From Roseiarcus sp963748545 (GTDB taxonomy: Bacteria; Pseudomonadota; Alphaproteobacteria; Rhizobiales; Beijerinckiaceae): a stretch of 64,000 bases of DNA. Every line of letters begins with the position of its first letter. Position 1 is the first letter of the stretch. The stretch lies in NCBI GenBank assembly GCA_963748545.1, contig CAVVJO010000016.1, positions 1 through 64,000 of the forward strand, given 5' to 3'. Under the pieces are notes generated by a model, which was given only the letters and a program-made list of their open reading frames with translations, did no database searches and was not told where the DNA came from. Made by a program: the position numbers and the translations under genes. Positions 58,462 through 64,000 of this stretch are shown piece by piece.

Positions 58462-58541
58462 GATATCATGTCGCGACTAACCCGCAAGTCAAATTACTAA
58501 CCGTGCGTTCAACTCGACGCGAAGTCACGGCTGAAGGTCGC

Positions 58542-59585
58542 TTAGGCCGAGGGTCTTAGGACGACGCGCCCTAAAGATCGGCCAGATTCGACGAGCGCAT
58601 GCGCCATCGCTCCGCTTTCAAGCGCAAAGACCTCGCTGACCATGGGCCTGACCTTTCGCCGAGCGATCAAGTCGAGCACGTCGATCAGCTGAGCGCGCGA
58701 GACGCCCTTGGCGCTCAGGAGCGAAGTGTCGCGTAGGAACAACTGAGCAGGGCTCATGCTCACGAAGTCGCCGTTCACTTGCCCGACCAGCACAATGCGG
58801 CCGCCATCAGAAACGCTCTTTCGCACGCTCGGGAAGACCGGGCTCCCCACATTGTCGATCACGACGTCGACCCCGCGGCCGTCTGTCACGCGGCGAACAG
58901 CGCTGGAAAAATCCTCGCCCTTGCTGGCGACGATGACCTCGTCGGCGCCCCCCTCGCGGATCGATTTCGCCTTGTCGGCGCTGGTCGTCAGTCCGAGGAC
59001 AAAGGCGCCCGAAAGCCGCGCGATCTGGATTCCGTGCAATCCAATTCCTCCACCCGCTCCCGTCACCAGCACGCGCTCGCCGATTCGGACGCCTCCGACG
59101 TCGCGAATGGCGTTGAGCTCCGTGCCGATCGCGCAGGCGGCGATCGCTGCGTCCTCGAACGTGATGTCTTCACGCAGCCCAACCGCAGCGTCCGCGTCCA
59201 CACACACAAGTTCGGCGTAACCGCCGTTGAGACCGGCGTCGCCGAGGAAGGCGCCCTCTTCGCACGACGTCTCCCGCCCGCTGCGGCAGAAGCGGCAACG
59301 GCCGCAGACATGGTTATGGGTCGTTGTCGCGACACGGTCGCCGACCGCAAACTCGACGACGTCGGCGCCGACGGCCTCGATGACCCCGGCGATCTCGTGG
59401 CCCGGAATGACCGGCATCACGACTTCCTTGCGGAAGGCGCCATTGCGGGTGACCACGTCATGAAAGCAGACGCCGCAGGCCATCACTGCGATCCGTACCT
59501 CGCGACGTCCCGGCAGACGAGTTGTGACGTCCTCAAGTTGCAGCGCGGAAGGGGGACCCGGCTCGCGGACGACAAGAGCGCGCAT
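58542..59585 (-). CDS. Zinc-dependent alcohol dehydrogenase family protein
   Basis: 347 aa, MDR superfamily. Catalytic zinc ligands in ACGVCFHD and PGHEIAGVIE; structural-zinc Cys cluster in CGRCRFCRSGRETSC; NAD(P)-binding VLVTGAGGGIGLHGIQIA. It oxidises an alcohol or reduces an activated alkene or aldehyde. ATG 59585 (MRALVVREPG). It is 13 bases after the substrate-binding protein gene. Intact. Confidence 0.9.
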   Translation of the reverse strand: MRALVVREPGPPSALQLEDVTTRLPGRREVRIAVMACGVCFHDVVTRNGAFRKEVVMPVIPGHEIAGVIEAVGADVVEFAVGDRVATTTHNHVCGRCRFCRSGRETSCEEGAFLGDAGLNGGYAELVCVDADAAVGLREDITFEDAAIAACAIGTELNAIRDVGGVRIGERVLVTGAGGGIGLHGIQIARLSGAFVLGLTTSADKAKSIREGGADEVIVASKGEDFSSAVRRVTDGRGVDVVIDNVGSPVFPSVRKSVSDGGRIVLVGQVNGDFVSMSPAQLFLRDTSLLSAKGVSRAQLIDVLDLIARRKVRPMVSEVFALESGAMAHALVESGRSLGRVVLRPSA

Positions 59586-59598
59586 AAGTCGCTCGCGC

Positions 59599-60759
59599 TC
59601 AGCCTGCCTCGAGCCAGCCAGTAATGATCTTCCACTTGCCATTCTCGGCCTTCATGATCGCCCCCGACAATGCGCCGGCATGGCGGTCCTTCGAGAACGT
59701 GAGCGGCGCCATCAGGCCGGTGTCGTAGTCCTTCATTGCCTCGAGCGCCGCGACGATCGAATCCTCGTCGGTCTTTCCGCCGGTGCGCTTGAGGGTTTCG
59801 GCGAACAGCTTCCCCGCCAGGTATCCATGCATGCTGTAGCTCGTTGGCGTGGCGCCGGGCTTGTATTTCTGTTGGGCCGCAAGAAATCCTTTCACTGCGG
59901 GCTTGTCGGAGTCGAGCGGCTCCATCACCGCGACCGCGATGGCGCCTTCGACGAGCGGTCCGGCGAGTTTGAAGGTCTGGGGGTCGCCGAGCGCGTTATG
60001 ACCGCTAAACTGGGGTTTCCAACCGAGGTTGTTCATCTCGCGCAGGACCAGCGCGGCGTCCTTGGGGATGCCGAGGAAGACAACGTGCTCGACGCCCGCT
60101 TCCTTCGCCTGCGCGACAACTCCGCTGAAATTGGTCGTACCCCGATCGAAGGGCAGCTTGACCAAGGGCGCGTGCGCACGACTAAAGCGTTCTTCAAGCC
60201 CGGCGACCGCGTCCTGGCCAAAATCGTCGTTCTGATAGATCGCCGCGACCTTAGACTGCTTCAGTTGGTTGAGGATGTAGTCGGCGAGCACAAGCATCTG
60301 CACGCGCACTTCGGGCAGCGTGGTGAAGATGTCGCGATGAACAGGCGTCGTCAGTGCGTGCGCAAATGCGTAGGGAAAGAGCAAAGGCGTCTTGCTCTCC
60401 GTAACAAACGGAATGAGCGCGGCCGACGGCGCGGTGCCAATCGGCGCGAGCAGCGCAACAACTTTGTCTTCCTCCACCAGCTTGCGCGCCGACGCGATTG
60501 TGCGCATGGGCTCATAGCCGTCATCCTCTGCGATCAACTCCAGCTTCGCGCCGTTCGCCCCTCCGGCGTCGTTGATTTCGGAGAAGGCCACCGCGACGCC
60601 ATCGCGCACGCTCTGCCCGAGGAGCGAAAGGCCTCCAGAGAACGGTCCAGTCAGGCCGACCTTTACGGTTTGATCAGCGAATGCTGGCGCGACGCCGGTC
60701 ACAATCGCGGCGCCAGCGACCAGCACGGCGCGTCGCGTAAGGCGGATGGTCTCGGTCAT
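59599..60759 (-). CDS. Branched-chain amino acid-type ABC substrate-binding protein
   Basis: 386 aa. A signal peptide (LTRRAVLVAGAAIVTGVAPAFA, residues 7-28, with Arg-Arg near its start) precedes a Leu/Ile/Val-binding fold (VKVGLTGPFSGGLSLLGQS, LIAEDDGYEPMRTIASARKL, AIYQNDDFGQDAVAGLEE). It delivers ligand to LivGF and the LivH/M permeases. In such catabolic clusters the ligand is often an aromatic or other carboxylic acid rather than an amino acid. Periplasmic. Confidence 0.92.
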   Translation of the reverse strand: MTETIRLTRRAVLVAGAAIVTGVAPAFADQTVKVGLTGPFSGGLSLLGQSVRDGVAVAFSEINDAGGANGAKLELIAEDDGYEPMRTIASARKLVEEDKVVALLAPIGTAPSAALIPFVTESKTPLLFPYAFAHALTTPVHRDIFTTLPEVRVQMLVLADYILNQLKQSKVAAIYQNDDFGQDAVAGLEERFSRAHAPLVKLPFDRGTTNFSGVVAQAKEAGVEHVVFLGIPKDAALVLREMNNLGWKPQFSGHNALGDPQTFKLAGPLVEGAIAVAVMEPLDSDKPAVKGFLAAQQKYKPGATPTSYSMHGYLAGKLFAETLKRTGGKTDEDSIVAALEAMKDYDTGLMAPLTFSKDRHAGALSGAIMKAENGKWKIITGWLEAG

Positions 60760-60796
60760 CGTGGCTTTCCTCTCCCTGGCTTGTTTCGGCCCGCGT

Positions 60797-62407
60797 CTAT
60801 CTTTCCAACCTGATGCCGAGCAATTCGCGATCCCACAGGGACGCGCGATTCTGTTCGGCCCAGACCTTCAGCTTGTATTTCTCGATCTTCTCGCTCGCCG
60901 TCTTTGGCAAGGCGTCGAGGAAATGAACAAAGCGCGGGACCATGAAGTGCGCCATGTTGCGGTTCGCGAAGCGGACCAATTCCTCCGCAGTTGCGCTCTG
61001 GCCCTTTTTCAGCACGACGAAGGCGAGCACCTCGTCCTCGCTGAGCTCAGAACTGACCGCAACGGCCGCGACTTCGAACACGGCCGGGTGTCGCGCCAGA
61101 AGCATCTCAACCTCGTAGGCCGATATGTTCTCGCCGCGCCTTCGGATCGCTTCCTTCTTGCGGTCGACGAAATAGAGATAGCCGTCTTCGTCGAGTCGGC
61201 CTCGGTCCCCTGTGTGAAACCAGAGGTTGCGGGTCTCGCGCACCGTCGCCTCGGCCATCTTGTAATAGCCGCTCATGATAATTCCAGGCTCCCGCGGGCG
61301 GACGCATATTTCGCCCACTTCACCCGGGGCTAGTGCGTTGTCGCCGTCATCAACGATCGACACCTCCGCCGCACCGCGCGGGCGGCCCGCCGAGGCGCCT
61401 TTGGATTCGGGGTCGCCTGGCGAGAACATCGTCACCGCGAAGGTCTCGGTCATGGCGTAGAGCGAGGTGACTTCGACGCCGAATCGCTCCGAGACCGCGC
61501 GATATGTCTCGGGCGAGAGGGGAATGACCATCGCTTGTCGAACCCGGTGGTCGCGGTCGCGCGGCGAAGCTTCGGTCTTCAGCAGGATGTTGGTCATGGC
61601 GCCAAGAAGGTTGAACTGGGTCGCGCCGGTCCTTCGAATTTCATCCCAAAAGCTCGAGGCGGAGAACCGCGACGCCACGGCGAGCGTGCAGTCCGCCCAG
61701 AGCGCCGCGTACGCGGAATACCAAAGCGCATTGCCATGGAACAGCGGAAGGCATGTGAAGACGACGTCCTCGGGTCGGTAGCCGAAATTGACGGCGAGCG
61801 AGCGGCCGACGCCAAGGGCCTGCGAATGCGGACTGACGACCCCCTTGGAGGGCCCGGTCGTGCCTGACGTGTACATGATAAATTGCGGATCTGCGCTGAG
61901 GACGGCGTCAGGGTCCGGCTCGACGTTCGGGCTTCCTGCGAAGGGAGCGAGGTCGACGATCGGCGCCCCCAGTCCGTCCAGAGCGCCGCCGCAATCGCCG
62001 AGATGAACACAAGCTTCGAGCGCGTGGCCGCCCGCGAGGGCCTCCGCGACCCGGGACGCCAGGTCGCCGGCTAGGACCACATAACGGGACTCCGATTGGG
62101 TGATAAAGTAGCGCAGCAGTTCGCCACGCGCGGCCGTATTGAGCGGCACCGCGACAGCGCCAAGCTTGCCGAGACCCCAGACGGTCCAGAAGAACTCGGG
62201 GCAGTTCGGCAACATCACCGCGACATGGTCCCCCTTTCTCACTCCCAGCGCGCGAAAGCCGTTTGCATATCGGTTCGACAACGCGTGCGCCTCAGCGTAG
62301 GTGAAGCGTTGTCTACCGAATAGGAGCCACGTCGAGTCGCCGACTCGCGCAGCCTTGTCCGCGAGGACGTGACCGATGGTGCGATGTTTGAGCGCGTAGT
62401 CTCGCAT
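60797..62407 (-). CDS. Acyl-CoA ligase (AMP-binding)
   Basis: 536 aa. P-loop MYTSGTTGPSKGVVSPH, VTSLYAMTETFAVTMFSPGD, hinge DRKKEAIRRRGENISAYEVE, and the catalytic Lys in LPKTASEKIEKYKLK. N-terminal segments resemble crotonobetaine/carnitine-CoA ligases (CaiC-like) and terpenoid-acid ligases. It should activate the acid imported by the adjacent transporter. ATG 62407, three bases after livF. Intact. Confidence 0.92.
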   Translation of the reverse strand: MRDYALKHRTIGHVLADKAARVGDSTWLLFGRQRFTYAEAHALSNRYANGFRALGVRKGDHVAVMLPNCPEFFWTVWGLGKLGAVAVPLNTAARGELLRYFITQSESRYVVLAGDLASRVAEALAGGHALEACVHLGDCGGALDGLGAPIVDLAPFAGSPNVEPDPDAVLSADPQFIMYTSGTTGPSKGVVSPHSQALGVGRSLAVNFGYRPEDVVFTCLPLFHGNALWYSAYAALWADCTLAVASRFSASSFWDEIRRTGATQFNLLGAMTNILLKTEASPRDRDHRVRQAMVIPLSPETYRAVSERFGVEVTSLYAMTETFAVTMFSPGDPESKGASAGRPRGAAEVSIVDDGDNALAPGEVGEICVRPREPGIIMSGYYKMAEATVRETRNLWFHTGDRGRLDEDGYLYFVDRKKEAIRRRGENISAYEVEMLLARHPAVFEVAAVAVSSELSEDEVLAFVVLKKGQSATAEELVRFANRNMAHFMVPRFVHFLDALPKTASEKIEKYKLKVWAEQNRASLWDRELLGIRLER

Positions 62408-62410
62408 AAC

Positions 62411-63112
62411 CTAAACACCAAGATAGGCGTCGACCAGGGCGGCCGAACGTTCGAGGTCCTCCCGGACTCCTTCCATGACCACACGACCGTGCTTCAGCAC
62501 GTAGAGGTAGTCGGCGAATTGCAAAGCAAGACGAGCATTCTGCTCGACCACGAGCAGCGTCACCCCGGCCTGACGCGCGAGGTTCAGTGTCTCGAACACG
62601 CGCTTCACGACAATGGGCGCGAGGCCGAGACTCAGTTCGTCGGCGGTGAGCAGGCTGGGAGACGACATGAGCGCTCGCCCGATGGCCAGCATTTGCTGCT
62701 CTCCACCCGAGAGCGTGCAACCGCGTTGGCGCTCTCGCGAGGCGAGGGCAGGGAAGGTCGCCAGCACGTTCGCGTAACGCGCCGCGCGGCCTCCCCCGCG
62801 CCGGACATAGGCGCCGATGGCGAGATTCTCCGCCACCGTCAAATCGGGAAGGATGCCGCGACCTTCTGGCACATGAGAAATCCCCAGGCGCACGATCGCT
62901 TCAGGCTTCAGCCCGGTGATCGGCTTGTCCTGCAGCGTGACCGTTCCTGAACTTGGCCGCTCCAGGCCGCTGATGGTGCGCAGCAAGGTTGATTTCCCGG
63001 CGCCGTTGGCCCCCAGGATGGCGACGAACCCGCCGGCCGGGACCTTCACAGAGACCTCGTGCAGGGCTTCAACTGCGCCGTAGCGCACGGTCAGGCGCTG
63101 GACCTCAAGCAT
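62411..63112 (-). CDS. livF: ABC transporter ATP-binding protein LivF
   Basis: 233 aa. Walker A GANGAGKST, Q-loop, signature LSGGEQQMLAIGRAL and Walker B LLTADELSLGL. The short LivF form lacks the long insertion of LivG. It energises import of the catabolic substrate. The start overlaps livG by 8 bases. Intact. Confidence 0.93.
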   Translation of the reverse strand: MLEVQRLTVRYGAVEALHEVSVKVPAGGFVAILGANGAGKSTLLRTISGLERPSSGTVTLQDKPITGLKPEAIVRLGISHVPEGRGILPDLTVAENLAIGAYVRRGGGRAARYANVLATFPALASRERQRGCTLSGGEQQMLAIGRALMSSPSLLTADELSLGLAPIVVKRVFETLNLARQAGVTLLVVEQNARLALQFADYLYVLKHGRVVMEGVREDLERSAALVDAYLGV

Positions 63113-63875
63113 GCGCCGCCTCGCCGAGATAAGCGGCCTTGACTTTGGGGTGGCTGAGAACGGCCGCAGGGTCGCCCTCGGCTATGACCTCGCCGAGATC
63201 CAGCGCGACGAGCCGATCGCAGAGCCGCGACACGAAGGCCATGTTGTGCTCAACGATCACGACGCCAAGGTTGAGTTCGCGCCTCAGCAACAGAATGAGG
63301 TCGCCAAGTGAGCCGATCTCCTCGTCGTTGAGTCCAGCGATCGGCTCATCGAGTAAGAGGAAGCGGATAGGCATCAACAGCGCACGGCCGAGATCGACCA
63401 GCTTGCGGTGACCGTAGGGAAGATATCGGACTCGCCGCTCGCCGACGCTTGTCAGACCTAACCGCGCAAGGAGAGCGGACACTTTGTCCTCGGCGGCGCG
63501 TTCCTGTCGGCGCGCGCCGCGTAACATGAGAAACTCGGCGACAAACCCGTAGGTCATCGTATTGTGGCAGGCGATAAGGAGATTCTCCCTCGCGGTCAGG
63601 TCGGGGACGAGTTCGGGGTGCTGGAAGACGCGGCCGATCCCGGCGCGCGCTACCGCTGCGGGAGAGAGCGTTGACAGTTTTAGACCATCGAGGCGCACAT
63701 CACCTGCAGTGGGGCGAGTGATGCCGGAGACGCAGTTGAGAAGCGTGCTCTTGCCTGCGCCGTTCGGTCCGATGAGGCCGACGATTTCATCGGTGTCGAC
63801 CGCGAAGCTAGCCGAGCGCAGTGCGTGCACTCCGCCGAACGCGACGCTGACACCCTCGATCGCAAGCCTGGCCAT
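63105..63875 (-). CDS. livG: ABC transporter ATP-binding protein LivG
   Basis: 256 aa. Walker A GPNGAGKST, a LivG-type insertion (ACHNTMTYGFVAEFLMLRGA), signature region LPYGHRKLVDLGRAL (diverged from LSGGQ, as usual for LivG), and Walker B FLLLDEPIAGL. ATG 63875 lies four bases after the livM stop. Intact. Confidence 0.93.
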   Translation of the reverse strand: MARLAIEGVSVAFGGVHALRSASFAVDTDEIVGLIGPNGAGKSTLLNCVSGITRPTAGDVRLDGLKLSTLSPAAVARAGIGRVFQHPELVPDLTARENLLIACHNTMTYGFVAEFLMLRGARRQERAAEDKVSALLARLGLTSVGERRVRYLPYGHRKLVDLGRALLMPIRFLLLDEPIAGLNDEEIGSLGDLILLLRRELNLGVVIVEHNMAFVSRLCDRLVALDLGEVIAEGDPAAVLSHPKVKAAYLGEAAHA

Positions 63876-63879
63876 TGCG

Positions 63880-64000
63880 TCAGGTCCTCCGGATGAGGCG
63901 AATGCCGAGGCCCCAGAGGCCGCTCGGCATGAACACCATGACAATGACTAGCAGGGCGCCGAAGACGAGGCCGGGCGCGTCGTGAATGCCGCGCAGGAGT
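63880..64000 (-). CDS. livM: ABC transporter permease LivM, C-terminal end (partial)
   Basis: Only the last 39 codons are in the window. They encode a final membrane helix (LVFGALLVIVMVFMPSGLWG) and the ending GIRLIRRT, typical of LivM. The gene continues past the right edge, presumably followed by livH upstream in the operon. Confidence 0.8.
   Translation of the reverse strand, partial: LLRGIHDAPGLVFGALLVIVMVFMPSGLWGLGIRLIRRT

Noticed and set aside
1..64000. CRISPR arrays, retrons, diversity-generating repeats, rRNA genes or a replication origin
   Set aside because: No regularly spaced long repeats, reverse transcriptase, rRNA sequence or DnaA-box cluster was seen on either strand.

Overview
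This is a GC-rich alphaproteobacterial chromosome segment, most likely from the Hyphomicrobiales (Rhizobiales), perhaps near Methylobacteriaceae, Beijerinckiaceae or Methylocystaceae. The evidence is a complete PhyR/NepR/EcfG general stress response (GSR) locus, a Ku/LigD end-joining locus, DUF2934 and DUF1236 proteins and overall gene style. The genus cannot be fixed from sequence reading alone.

Layout. 1-7.7 kb: a minus-strand chemosensory operon reading MCP, CheW-type couplers, CheB, HEAT-repeat protein, CheR, single-domain response regulator and CheA (cut by the window edge). 8.2-12.7 kb: an extensin-like protein, then glycosyltransferase, NodS-like methyltransferase, PIG-L deacetylase and acyl-CoA dehydrogenase-like genes of unknown product. 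12.8-22.9 kb: the GSR hub, with a Crp/Fnr regulator, a HisKA_2-type kinase carrying an in-frame stop, ecfG, nepR, a FATGUY-type response regulator, two more histidine kinases, phyR and several tiny proteins. 23.1-28.2 kb: ku, ligD, a second ku and small stress-type proteins. 28.3-36.8 kb: an FAD monooxygenase and the glycogen-to-trehalose genes glgX, treY and treZ. 37.1-42.7 kb: acylphosphatase-like protein, SGNH hydrolase, hexapeptide acyltransferase, alpha/beta hydrolase, universal stress protein and NAD(P)HX repair enzyme. 42.8-46.5 kb: tRNA-Asn followed by a small integrase-bearing island whose far end truncates two genes. 46.9-64 kb: a catabolic region with a biotin-dependent acyl-CoA carboxylase, acyl-CoA dehydrogenase, acyl-CoA synthetases, TetR regulator, thiolases with a DUF35 partner, enoyl-CoA hydratase, zinc dehydrogenase and a Liv-type ABC importer, which looks like uptake and CoA-dependent breakdown of an unidentified branched or cyclic carboxylic acid.

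How the genes work together. The strongest new pattern is a set of about fourteen GGAAC-N16/17-(C)GTT elements, the promoter type read by EcfG sigma factors. They lie between about 8 and 37 kb, nearly all just upstream of genes: nepR-ecfG, glgX, treZY, the small stress proteins, an FAD monooxygenase, the glycosyltransferase of the orphan cluster, and five very small proteins (28, 34, 50, 63 and 69 aa). The window therefore seems to hold the GSR switch together with a contiguous block of its regulon, including uncharacterised membrane peptides and a possible stress-induced glycolipid pathway.

Quality caveat. Single-base frameshifts interrupt many unrelated, otherwise well conserved genes (cheA several times, response regulator, cheR, HEAT protein, cheB, methyltransferase, ecfG, second ku, monooxygenase, treY, carboxylase alpha subunit), and tRNA-Asn has an extra T-loop base. 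This pattern suggests sequencing indels more than gene decay. Such genes are annotated here as one CDS spanning both frames.
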